Shown piece by piece: positions 6,017-12,470 of a stretch of 46,600 nucleotides of DNA (positions within the stretch are counted from its first letter, which is position 1; each line of letters starts with the position of its first letter). The stretch is from positions 1-46,600 of IMG/VR virus record IMGVR_UViG_3300036979_000173, one strand, 5' to 3'. Below the pieces are notes generated by a model. It saw only the letters and a program-made list of their open reading frames with translations. It was not told where the DNA came from and did not search any database. This stretch comes from a virus. The translations under genes and the position numbers were made by a program.

Positions 6017-6417
6017 TTGTTTAATAGGTCGTGGTATCTGTTCATAATCTCTCGGACTTCCTGCTCGGTTGGAAAGTCGCGGCGAGACCATTCATAAAAC
6101 TCTTGGATGAGTTCTTGAAGGCAGACATTTTCAGTATGGAGTTTATCAATTTCCGCTTGAGCGTTTTTACAGGTTTCAAGGTGGGCTTTCCTTGCCTTCT
6201 TCCAGCCATCGTGAAGCCCTTTAATAAGGTCTTCTGCTTCTTTCATGCGTTGTGTAAGCCTCTCGACCTCGGCCTCCGCATCCATCTGCTTATCAAATCG
6301 TGACCAGAGTTCGTTGAGTTCTCGTTCCAGCTTCTGCATCTCGCTTGTGATGTGATAGGGCCAGTTGGACGATGCCATGACGGCATCCGTTCGCGGGGTG
6401 TCGGTGGTGGGTGTCAT
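6013..6417 (-). CDS. TPRTDA-family coiled-coil protein, 134 aa
   Basis: Starts MTPTTDTPRTDAVMASSNWP. Its middle (LERELNELWSRFDKQMDAEA) matches the paralogue at 5260-5628, while its C-terminal 75 residues (from EDLIKGLHDGWKKARKAHLE to the end in LLNK) are nearly identical to the C-terminus of the gene at 7041-7484. It is therefore a mosaic of two relatives. The conserved tail ends with an aromatic, acidic segment (QEFYEWSRRDFPTEQEVREI). ATGA-coupled at both ends. Function unknown. Confidence 0.8.
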   Translation of the reverse strand: MTPTTDTPRTDAVMASSNWPYHITSEMQKLERELNELWSRFDKQMDAEAEVERLTQRMKEAEDLIKGLHDGWKKARKAHLETCKNAQAEIDKLHTENVCLQELIQEFYEWSRRDFPTEQEVREIMNRYHDLLNK

Positions 6418-6599
6418 TTTGTTTCTAAGTGTTTGACTATGTGATCGACGGCTAACCCAAGGGATTGAATTATGCGAGCCAGTCGCCGACCATCCGAAGT
6501 TGTTGATTCAAATGTTCTACTTAACAAGGACGCATCGTCTAAAAGCTTTTTGGCATCAGTTAGGTCAGCATCGGTTCGCGGGGTGTCGGTGGTTGTCAT
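6414..6599 (-). CDS. TPRTDA-family protein, 61 aa, short form
   Basis: Start 6599 is set by the ATGA overlap with the membrane protein upstream and by the family N-terminus MTTTDTPRTDADLTDAKKLL. It is the shortest member: the tag is followed by about 50 helical residues without the long heptad repeats of the others. This shows that the tag is kept even when the coiled coil is not. Role unknown. Confidence 0.75.
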   Translation of the reverse strand: MTTTDTPRTDADLTDAKKLLDDASLLSRTFESTTSDGRRLARIIQSLGLAVDHIVKHLETK

Positions 6600-6724
6600 T
6601 TTGATTTGGTGAGTTTGTCGATGGCATACATCACTACGAACAGAGCGCAAAAGACGAAGATAAAACCAAGTACCTCGCTTGCGGCCTTGGCTAACCAGAA
6701 CATGATTGCGTCGTGAAAGCTCAT
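6596..6724 (-). CDS. Small membrane protein, 42 aa
   Basis: MSFHDAIMFWLAKAASEVLG is followed by FIFVFCALFVVMYAIDKLTK and SK: an amphipathic start, one membrane helix (about residues 17-35) and a basic tail. ATGA overlaps on both sides (with 6414-6599 downstream and 6721-7044 upstream) fix the start and make it a convincing gene despite its size. Function unknown. Confidence 0.7.
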   Translation of the reverse strand: MSFHDAIMFWLAKAASEVLGFIFVFCALFVVMYAIDKLTKSK

Positions 6725-7044
6725 TTTAATTCGGTTGCGTGCTTCCAAGTGTATTCATCATTTTCCTCGGAATACTCCTGCTCCCAAGTGACGATGGCTT
6801 TCGCTTTTCCGTTGTTTCCCCAACCGGAGAAGCCCATAGCCCGTTCCCTGATTTCAATGGTAACTGGGCCATCATTAACATCGGTGCATGGTTCTGATCC
6901 TGATGTTGCGACTTCTAACGCTTCTTCCAACGTATAATACAATCCGAGGCAATAATAAGTTTCGTCGCAAGTTTGATCAACGAGTTCAAAAATTGAGTTC
7001 GGTAGGGCTTCAGCGATGGCGCGGTTGATTTTGTCAGGTGTCAT
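6721..7044 (-). CDS. Hypothetical acidic protein, 107 aa
   Basis: Start 7044 (MTPDKINRAIAEALP) is chosen for its ATGA overlap with the upstream gene. The protein is acidic and soluble, with a helical N-terminus, a Cys/Tyr-rich stretch (DQTCDETYYCLGLYYTLEEA) and a strand-rich end (AKAIVTWEQEYSEENDEYTW). No motif is recognised. It lies between two TPRTDA-family genes but has no tag itself. Confidence 0.7.
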   Translation of the reverse strand: MTPDKINRAIAEALPNSIFELVDQTCDETYYCLGLYYTLEEALEVATSGSEPCTDVNDGPVTIEIRERAMGFSGWGNNGKAKAIVTWEQEYSEENDEYTWKHATELK

Positions 7045-7484
7045 TTGTTTAATAGGTTGTAGTAGCGATCCATGATCTCTCGGACTTCGGATTCGGTCGG
7101 GTAGTCTCGCCGTGACCACTCGTAAAACTCTTGGATGAGTTCTTGGAGGCACACGTTTTCGGCGTGGAGTTTGTCGATTTCTCGTTGAGCGTTTTTACAA
7201 GTTTCAAGGTGGGCTTTCCTTGCTTTCTTCCACCCATCGTGAAGCCCTTTAATTAGGTCTTCTGCTTTTTTCGTTCTGCCTGTAAGCATCTCGACCTCGG
7301 CCTCTAGCTTATGGCTCTTATCGCGTTCGCGGCACAACCTAGAACGAGGGTCGGAGCAGAACATATTGTGGTCAGCCATAGTTCCGCACCCGTATTCGGC
7401 TCCAAAGTTTCCAGCCCCGCAATGGGGGCAGGCATCCGTTCGCGGCGTATTGCTCACTTTGTTCGTGTCGGTGTGTGGGTTCAT
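7041..7484 (-). CDS. TPRTDA-family protein with zinc-ribbon-like Cys, 147 aa
   Basis: The start at 7484 is favoured by the ATGA overlap; an ATG two codons earlier (7490) is also possible. The tag appears as SNTPRTDACPHCG near residues 11-23, followed by CPHCG, FGAEYGCGT and further Cys residues that could form a zinc site. The C-terminal 75 residues are nearly identical to those of the paralogue at 6013-6417, including the segment EDLIKGLHDGWKKARKAHLE. It appears to be the most elaborate family member. Confidence 0.8.
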   Translation of the reverse strand: MNPHTDTNKVSNTPRTDACPHCGAGNFGAEYGCGTMADHNMFCSDPRSRLCRERDKSHKLEAEVEMLTGRTKKAEDLIKGLHDGWKKARKAHLETCKNAQREIDKLHAENVCLQELIQEFYEWSRRDYPTESEVREIMDRYYNLLNK

Positions 7485-7690
7485 TTCCATTCTTTGGCTA
7501 GGGGTGAGTTTTTGATTGCCTTCATAAGCATGTCGGCAAGAGGTTCGTGTTTTTCTGGATCTGTTGCCCTGTATCGCCCAATAACACTAGGCCATTTCCA
7601 AATCCTTGCTTCTCGGATTCGGCCTGTGTAATCGAGCGACCACCCAAGATCCAAGGCTTCAAGTTGCCTAATTATTTCATCGGCGTTCAT
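7481..7690 (-). CDS. Hypothetical protein, 69 aa
   Basis: MNADEIIRQLEALDLGWSLD begins a small mixed protein with a Trp-rich centre (REARIWKWPSVIGRY). Both ends overlap neighbours as ATGA. No motif recognised; codon pattern and packing are like those of its neighbours. Confidence 0.7.
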   Translation of the reverse strand: MNADEIIRQLEALDLGWSLDYTGRIREARIWKWPSVIGRYRATDPEKHEPLADMLMKAIKNSPLAKEWK

Positions 7691-7845
7691 TTTCCGTTCT
7701 CTTGTTTTGCAAGGTCTGTAATAAAATCCACAAGCAACCCTAAACGGGCGTAGTAGGTTTCTTTTCCGTGGTAAGGTTTCAAATTCTTTTCTGCCCATTC
7801 ACAGGCAAGTTCGATCAATTCCTCTTCGGTTATGTGTAGGTTCAT
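7687..7845 (-). CDS. Hypothetical small acidic protein, 52 aa
   Basis: Start 7845 (MNLHITEEELIELACEWAEK) is chosen because earlier in-frame codons overlap the upstream gene. It is a helical acidic protein ending DLAKQENGK. ATGA-coupled to the next gene. No family recognised. Confidence 0.6.
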   Translation of the reverse strand: MNLHITEEELIELACEWAEKNLKPYHGKETYYARLGLLVDFITDLAKQENGK

Positions 7846-7855
7846 TTTGGGTCTT

Positions 7856-8089
7856 TCATCTGATATTCCTGTGTTGGTGCTTCGCTTCCTGCATCCGCTT
7901 ATAGTCCAGTCGTGCCATGCACAAGGCTTGCTTCTCAATGCAGTCCCTTCGGTAGGAGTCGAACCTTTCTACTGGAACCCACCTCTGCCTCCTCTGTCCA
8001 GTCTTCTTCGACAACTCCGCCTGATAAGCCCAGAACTTCTTTGTCCCACATGGCGATAGGTCACCCCTCTTTAGTAGTGTTGTTTCCAT
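7856..8089 (-). CDS. Hypothetical basic protein, 77 aa
   Basis: Start METTLLKRGDLSPCGTKKFW at 8089 lies within the end of the upstream gene (29-nt overlap). The product is rich in Arg, Lys and Gln, with KTGQRRQRWVPVERFDSYRR in the middle and a His/Arg-rich end, suggesting a nucleic-acid-binding role. The leader AATTCTACTCTAACAAAA before the ATG is A-rich. No family assigned. Confidence 0.6.
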   Translation of the reverse strand: METTLLKRGDLSPCGTKKFWAYQAELSKKTGQRRQRWVPVERFDSYRRDCIEKQALCMARLDYKRMQEAKHQHRNIR

Positions 8090-8279
8090 TTTTGTTAGAG
8101 TAGAATTTGTAGTTGTTGTATGTTGTTTGCTCATTCGGGTTGATACCCCTACGCTCCCAAAACTTGTCAATCGCTCGTGAGACAATTGATGACAAGGCGT
8201 ATTCGCTACCTCCCAATCCATCCGTGGATTGAGAGATGCGTAATACATTGCCATTCATTTTGGATTGGCAATCATTCAT
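8061..8279 (-). CDS. Hypothetical protein, 72 aa
   Basis: Starts MNDCQSKMNGNVLRISQSTD, ATGA-coupled to the upstream gene, and ends in an Asn-rich tail (NNYKFYSNKNGNNTTKEG). The middle is helical (SSIVSRAIDKFWERRG). Its 3' end overlaps the next gene by 29 nt in another frame. No motif recognised. Confidence 0.6.
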   Translation of the reverse strand: MNDCQSKMNGNVLRISQSTDGLGGSEYALSSIVSRAIDKFWERRGINPNEQTTYNNYKFYSNKNGNNTTKEG

Positions 8280-8584
8280 GCCAGCTTTGCGATAGCTTTT
8301 TCCACCCTGTTTAGGAGGTTGCCTTCCTCGTCAACATAGCCTTCCGTGTTTGCGGCAACAAGCTTCAATGTGATGTAGCACTCTCCCAATAGCTGGAACA
8401 TTTCAGGAGCGAGCGAGAATAGTTTGGAGAATTTCAGGGCCTCCGATGGTGCGATTGATTCGTCGATTGTCATGACAACTCGTCCATTGTAATCAAGAAC
8501 TGTGTCTGCGTCCGCTCGTAGGGGGAACTGCATTGGAACCCTGACGCTATCTTCGTCAACTCCTGCTGGGATGATGATGCTCAT
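8276..8584 (-). CDS. Hypothetical protein, 102 aa
   Basis: MSIIIPAGVDEDSVRVPMQF opens a soluble, slightly acidic protein with the line ADTVLDYNGRVVMTIDESIA and a helical C-terminus (FSKLFSLAPEMFQLLGECYI). The leader AACAAACAAACACAAAT before the ATG is A/C-rich with no Shine-Dalgarno sequence. The sequence pattern of a short date- or mask-like phage protein is familiar, but I cannot assign a family. Confidence 0.7.
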   Translation of the reverse strand: MSIIIPAGVDEDSVRVPMQFPLRADADTVLDYNGRVVMTIDESIAPSEALKFSKLFSLAPEMFQLLGECYITLKLVAANTEGYVDEEGNLLNRVEKAIAKLA

Positions 8585-8599
8585 ATTTGTGTTTGTTTG

Positions 8600-8914
8600 T
8601 TAGTTGATTTTTCCGTGCCATGCCTTTTGCGTCTGGATCAAACGCTTCTGCATTTTCTGGATGCGTGATCTGAAACCTCGCTCCCATTCAGCAAACTCCG
8701 TGGGGCTTGTCTTGGATGTAAGACGATAGCCCTTGTCGCTACCAATGATTTTGCCCTCGCTCGCTTCAGCGATGAAGCGGCAGGTTCTGGGGCAATAGCC
8801 GAGGCTATCACGAATGTCGCTTGCCGTGGCGATTTTGTGCTTTCGCAGGTATGCCATGAGGAATGGCAGTTCCTTGATTGACTTCTGTTTCTTTACGATC
8901 AGTTCTTTTTGCAT
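8600..8914 (-). CDS. Winged-helix-like DNA-binding protein, 104 aa
   Basis: Start 8914 (MQKELIVKKQKSIKELPFLM) follows the leader AACCAAAAAACCAACACC. Residues 15-65 (FLMAYLRKHKIATASDIRDS, then RTCRFIAEASEGKIIGSDKG) have the spacing of a winged helix in which a recognition helix precedes a beta hairpin. The C-terminus is a basic helix. A small transcription or replication regulator is likely; the target is unknown. Confidence 0.6.
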   Translation of the reverse strand: MQKELIVKKQKSIKELPFLMAYLRKHKIATASDIRDSLGYCPRTCRFIAEASEGKIIGSDKGYRLTSKTSPTEFAEWERGFRSRIQKMQKRLIQTQKAWHGKIN

Positions 8915-8930
8915 GGTGTTGGTTTTTTGG

Positions 8931-9134
8931 TTAGTTGAGTGGAGTGTTCTGCAATGTTTCGTCTGCGATGTCTGACAGTTGTTTGGTTTTTCCGTACGTA
9001 TTGCAACGCTTGAGTTCGTCAATGACGGAGACAAGGTGGTTAATGATTGCCTTCTGGTCAATGATTTTATCTTCCATGAGGCGAAGTCGTAGCTCGTAAC
9101 GATCAAGCTCGTGCGAATCAATCTTCAATGTCAT
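8931..9134 (-). CDS. Short coiled-coil protein, 67 aa
   Basis: Start 9134 (MTLKIDSHELDRYELRLRLM) overlaps the preceding gene by 17 nt. The product is largely one helix with leucine/isoleucine heptads (LMEDKIIDQKAIINHLVSVI). No tag of the TPRTDA type. Function unknown. Confidence 0.65.
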   Translation of the reverse strand: MTLKIDSHELDRYELRLRLMEDKIIDQKAIINHLVSVIDELKRCNTYGKTKQLSDIADETLQNTPLN

Positions 9135-9339
9135 CTTCGTTTCGTGCGGCGATTTCCTGCTTGGTGATGTCAATCGCTATATTATAAAAATAAAGATTGA
9201 ACTTTTCTTGGTTCTCCCTGAAGAGGAGTGCTAGTTCTCGCAGTTGCTTTTGCCTTACGAAGTTTCCGTAGAACAAAAGGCCGAGGACGTATGATCCGAC
9301 CAGCCCGATTGATGCGGTGGTGATTACGAGGATGTTCAT
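9118..9339 (-). CDS. Membrane-anchored helical protein, 73 aa
   Basis: An N-terminal membrane helix (ILVITTASIGLVGSYVLGLL, residues 3-22) is followed by a basic turn and a charged helix (RQKQLRELALLFRENQEKFN) and an acidic end (NEDDIED). The start overlaps the preceding stop as ATGA. The layout, with an inner-membrane anchor and a cytoplasmic or periplasmic coil, is common in phage accessory proteins. Function unknown. Confidence 0.7.
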   Translation of the reverse strand: MNILVITTASIGLVGSYVLGLLFYGNFVRQKQLRELALLFRENQEKFNLYFYNIAIDITKQEIAARNEDDIED

Positions 9340-9515
9340 AGTTCGTCGTTCAGTTTTTCAATGTCGTATTCCAAGCTAGCGATTTCATCTTCGATCAATG
9401 CCCTGCGGTCATCGTCGGCTGTTGCCATCTCCTTCTCCAGTTCTCTGATCTCGCACTCCTTGTCTGCGATGATGCGGAGAGTTGTGTTGCGGTCGTCTGT
9501 GTCGTGAATGCTCAT
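9336..9515 (-). CDS. Acidic coiled-coil protein, 59 aa
   Basis: MSIHDTDDRNTTLRIIADKE continues CEIRELEKEM and ends LEYDIEKLNDEL. Both ends overlap neighbours as ATGA, which fixes the frame in a stretch of 170 bases that would otherwise be empty. It is a short acidic coiled coil. Function unknown. Confidence 0.7.
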   Translation of the reverse strand: MSIHDTDDRNTTLRIIADKECEIRELEKEMATADDDRRALIEDEIASLEYDIEKLNDEL

Positions 9516-9757
9516 TTTACAATCTCCACTTTGATTTCGATTGGCTCCTGCCTTTTAGAGAACAGGTCTTTGTACATCTCATAAACCATCACATCACTAG
9601 CCTCAACATTCCTGCGTGGAGACTCCACGGAGAGAACACGAGTTCTGAATGGGATGTTGTCGTTGCATGGTACTGGAACATCATATGCTCCAGCGGTTCC
9701 GATCATTGCCGCAACTGCGGCGGCATATGACATTTTGTAGTATTGTGTGTCTTTCAT
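9512..9757 (-). CDS. Hypothetical protein, 81 aa, first gene after the terminator
   Basis: Start 9757 (MKDTQYYKMSYAAAVAAMIG) is chosen over the in-frame ATG at 9829, because the extra residues are Lys/Ser-rich and the A-rich leader lies before 9757. An Ala-rich N-terminal stretch could be a weak signal or membrane segment. The remainder is soluble and acidic. It is the first gene of the block that follows the terminator at 9884-9930. Confidence 0.6.
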   Translation of the reverse strand: MKDTQYYKMSYAAAVAAMIGTAGAYDVPVPCNDNIPFRTRVLSVESPRRNVEASDVMVYEMYKDLFSKRQEPIEIKVEIVK

Positions 9758-9883
9758 TTTAATCACGGAGGTTGTTCCGCTTGAGATGAGTCTTTCAGAT
9801 TTTTTATTCCACGCAAGATTTTTTTTCAAAAAATTTCATCGCCTATAGAGCCGCATGGACACTTGATCCGTACGCTTGTCAAC

Positions 9884-9930
9884 AAAAAAATTCCCCCCAA
9901 CACCTGCTCACAATCAGGCATTGAGGGGAT
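9884..9930 (-). terminator. Rho-independent terminator after the SSB-like gene
   Basis: On the minus strand TCCCCTCAATGCCTG, an 8-base loop, and CAGGTGTTGGGGGGA form a long, partly mismatched stem followed by AA and a run of seven T (9890-9884). A short T run on the other side could make it bidirectional. It separates the replication genes from the small-gene block. Confidence 0.8.
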
Positions 9931-9963
9931 TTTTATCGGGAGTGGTTCAACCCCCACTACCAA

Positions 9964-10221
9964 TTAAAATGGGATATCCTCGTCCCGATCCTTCGGGGCG
10001 TATCCGTTTGACTTTTCCTTGTTGTGGGAGTCAAGCCCTTTCTTGAAAGGCTCCTTGATGGAGCCAGAAATGAACGAGCCTCCACGCTTGTCCATCTTGT
10101 TCCATGCGCTCATCTCCCACTCCTTGCCATCAATGGTGATTGATCCTGTCCAGTTTGGAGCCTTGGGATTGACGTTGTTTTTTGTGAAGAGGACAAACCT
10201 CTTTTCGTTATCGTATTGCAT
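9964..10221 (-). CDS. Single-stranded DNA-binding-like protein, 85 aa
   Basis: Start 10221 (MQYDNEKRFVLFTKNNVNPK) has the leader AACCAAAAACAAAATACA. The body is strand-rich (WTGSITIDGKEWEMSAWNKM, GGSFISGSIKEP), compatible with a small OB fold, and it ends in an acidic tip DEDIPF, the signature of SSB C-termini that recruit partner proteins. It lies directly downstream of the replicative helicase. It is shorter than bacterial SSB (about 170 residues), as often in phages. The fold assignment is inferred from the tail, strand pattern and context. Confidence 0.6.
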   Translation of the reverse strand: MQYDNEKRFVLFTKNNVNPKAPNWTGSITIDGKEWEMSAWNKMDKRGGSFISGSIKEPFKKGLDSHNKEKSNGYAPKDRDEDIPF

Positions 10222-10237
10222 TGTATTTTGTTTTTGG

Positions 10238-11476
10238 TTACTTCTCGTCAAAGCGCATATAGCTCTCACGAAATGCCAAAGGAATGCTAGCACGACCGCA
10301 AGCCCTTGCAAGCTTTATGTTCAGATACCAGTTCCCTGAATCGTCACGTTCAATTACCAGAAAAAGGTCACAGTCGTGTTCGATTGCCCTTGACTCACGG
10401 CTAGCACCCTCCGCATTGAGTTGTGTCAATGCGATGATTGTAATTCCAAGCTCCTTGGCAAGTTGCTTGAGCGTCCTAGAAGCCTCTGCAACCTGCCTTT
10501 CCCTGCTGTCCTTTCGGTCGGTCGGTGATAGAAGCTGGATGTAGTCTACGACGATTATGCGAGTCTTGTGGACGGCGCACATACGGCGCATAGCGGCACG
10601 AAGCTGAAGCGGATTAACATCCCCTTCATCACGGATGAAGATGGGAAGGAGAGACGCTTGATGAGCGGCCCTACCAATGTTTCCAATGTCTTGCGCTGTT
10701 GGAGCCTTGGATAGAACGCTCACATCGACCCCTCCGTAGGAGGCAACGAAACGATCAAACAACTCGCCACTACTCATCTCAAGAGATATGAAGCCAACAG
10801 GATGCCCAGCGTTTGCGGCCCTCGTCGCCATGTTGACTGCCATAGAGGTTTTGCCTCCCTTTGTTGCCGCACCGATAACGATGAGTTGCCCTTCTCGGAA
10901 TCCCCCTGTGAGGTCATCAAGAGGCTTAAAGCCAGTCGTAACGCCAATCAGCTTTCCCTTGTTTTTGTAAATCTCCTCATAAGCAGAGATCCGTGCAAGA
11001 GCCACCTCCTTCAGCGATTCAATCCTTCCCTTGCTTTCAGCGTCAGCGGCTACTGCCACCAGAGCCTTCTGGACTACCTCGCTCAACTCTCCTGCCTCCG
11101 CTGGATTATTTGCAGATGCGATGATCCGTTCAGCGGCACTCACGGCTAGCCTCCGTGTATGGTTCTGCCGCAGAATCTCAAGGTACTCACGCCAGTTGCT
11201 CGTAACGGCTGGAGACATGAAGCACTCCGTCAAGAATGCCGCACCACCAGAAAGCTCAAGCGTGCCAGCGTTGGACATTGCATCCGTGAGCGTGACTAGA
11301 TCGCAATCCTTGCCTTCCTTCCAAAGCTCCAAGGCAGACTCAAAGATCCGCTTGTGCGCTGGATGATGGAACAACTTTGGCGATGCGTAGTCAGCGGCTT
11401 CGTTAAGAATGCTGATGTTCTGAATGGCGCATGAGAGGAAAGCCCTCTCTGCGTCTAGGTTTGCTGGTGTTGTCAT
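10238..11476 (-). CDS. dnaB: DnaB-type replicative DNA helicase, 412 aa
   Basis: This enzyme unwinds DNA ahead of the host replisome. The N-terminal DnaB domain (residues 1-100) starts ANLDAERAFLSCAIQN, the RecA core has a Walker A motif GAATKGGKTS (202-211), then SLEMS and a Walker B IIVVDYIQLL (305-314), and the C-terminal arginine-containing region includes AKELGITIIALTQLN. Length is slightly below that of bacterial DnaB (about 470). Start 11476 is taken from the ATGA overlap; an ATG three codons earlier is possible. No primase or polymerase gene is recognised, so host enzymes must do the rest. Confidence 0.95.
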   Translation of the reverse strand: MTTPANLDAERAFLSCAIQNISILNEAADYASPKLFHHPAHKRIFESALELWKEGKDCDLVTLTDAMSNAGTLELSGGAAFLTECFMSPAVTSNWREYLEILRQNHTRRLAVSAAERIIASANNPAEAGELSEVVQKALVAVAADAESKGRIESLKEVALARISAYEEIYKNKGKLIGVTTGFKPLDDLTGGFREGQLIVIGAATKGGKTSMAVNMATRAANAGHPVGFISLEMSSGELFDRFVASYGGVDVSVLSKAPTAQDIGNIGRAAHQASLLPIFIRDEGDVNPLQLRAAMRRMCAVHKTRIIVVDYIQLLSPTDRKDSRERQVAEASRTLKQLAKELGITIIALTQLNAEGASRESRAIEHDCDLFLVIERDDSGNWYLNIKLARACGRASIPLAFRESYMRFDEK

Positions 11477-11685
11477 AGTTCCCATACATCCTCTCCGTCT
11501 TCGTTTTGTCCTATAATGGTTGCTGAAAATCCAAGGTGCTTCAGCAGGTCAATAAGCCTATTATGCTCGCATGGGCCAGATGCCGCCATCACTCCGTCAA
11601 CCAAGATGGTTTCGCCAGCTTCATAGCAACAGCCATCAGCGCATTGATGCGTGTATGGCATTGTGGTGATTGTGATGCTTTTCAT
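11473..11685 (-). CDS. Cys-rich hypothetical protein, 70 aa
   Basis: Starts MKSITITTMPYTHQCADGCC at the ATGA overlap with the nuclease gene and ends ATIIGQNEDGEDVWEL. Cys residues 15, 19, 20 and 38 (QCADGCCYEAGE, SGPCEHN) suggest a metal site or disulphides. It is coupled at both ends to replication genes. I recognise the general look of a small phage protein but no function. Confidence 0.65.
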   Translation of the reverse strand: MKSITITTMPYTHQCADGCCYEAGETILVDGVMAASGPCEHNRLIDLLKHLGFSATIIGQNEDGEDVWEL

Positions 11686-12470
11686 TTCTTCTTCCTTCCC
11701 CTCGGCTTGGGCGCAGGCTTGGCGGCTTGCATGGCCCAGTAAAGCTCCACCTGCTTTTGGAACACGAACCACTCCTTTGAAAGATCGTCCTTCCAGACAA
11801 CCTCAAAGTCCCCCTCGTCCTGCTTGCCAATGCGAACAATGGCGTGGTTGATGATTTGGTTTACTGGAACCATTACATCAACTTTAACGCCATCTGGTAT
11901 CAGTTGGTATCCCCCCATAAAACCACAATCTTTTCCATCTATCTTTTTTGAAACCTTGGGTTGATTGCTGTTCCATAGCTGTGCGTATCCAGCACATTGC
12001 CGCCAGTAGGATTCACTAATCTTCTTGCTGGTCTTGAAGTCAATAAGGATGTGTTCTCCTTTTTGATTACAAGCAATCAAGTCAATCGTTCCTCCGTACT
12101 TGTGCTTCTCATTTACCAACTGGATCTCCGTGGCAACTTTCTCAAGCTCCTGACCATCCCACCAATCGACGAATTTGTTGTAGCAGATCAGAGCCTTATC
12201 AATGTCCTCCTGCCCGTAATCGGAAAGGTCGGCAACTTGGTTGTTCAGGAAACATTCGATGAGGAAGTGGGCTATCGTTCCAATGTCAGCGGCTTTATCT
12301 CGCTCCTTCTTGTAATCCTTGCCCTCCCTGCCGAGGTTCCATGCCCAATGGATTAGAGCCGCAGGATCGTCTCCGATTTTGCATATAGTGCTACCCCCAG
12401 CAACTTGGGTTCCATCAGATAGATGGTATTTTTGATGAGGCGCATTACGCACCAGTTTTGTTTTTTCCAT
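11682..12470 (-). CDS. PD-(D/E)XK exonuclease, RecB/Cas4-like, 262 aa
   Basis: A phage recombination nuclease that probably resects double-strand ends for the ERF annealing protein. Motifs: GTIAH (residues 64-68), Glu near 115 and TID near 129-131, LIDFKTSKK (142-150) with the catalytic D-x-K, and QCAGYAQLW (158-166), the usual QxxxY motif of RecB-family nucleases. The C-terminus is basic (PKPRGRKKK). The start follows the terminase stop without a gap. Pairing of an exonuclease with a single-strand annealing protein (here 10 kb upstream) is standard for phage recombination modules; the pairing here is inferred. Confidence 0.85.
   Translation of the reverse strand: MEKTKLVRNAPHQKYHLSDGTQVAGGSTICKIGDDPAALIHWAWNLGREGKDYKKERDKAADIGTIAHFLIECFLNNQVADLSDYGQEDIDKALICYNKFVDWWDGQELEKVATEIQLVNEKHKYGGTIDLIACNQKGEHILIDFKTSKKISESYWRQCAGYAQLWNSNQPKVSKKIDGKDCGFMGGYQLIPDGVKVDVMVPVNQIINHAIVRIGKQDEGDFEVVWKDDLSKEWFVFQKQVELYWAMQAAKPAPKPRGRKKK

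Noticed and set aside
9842-9882. Leftward TTGACA (9882-9877) as a promoter for the small-gene block
   Set aside because: No -10 element lies at a 16-19 base spacing; the only TATA-like sequence is 29 bases away.
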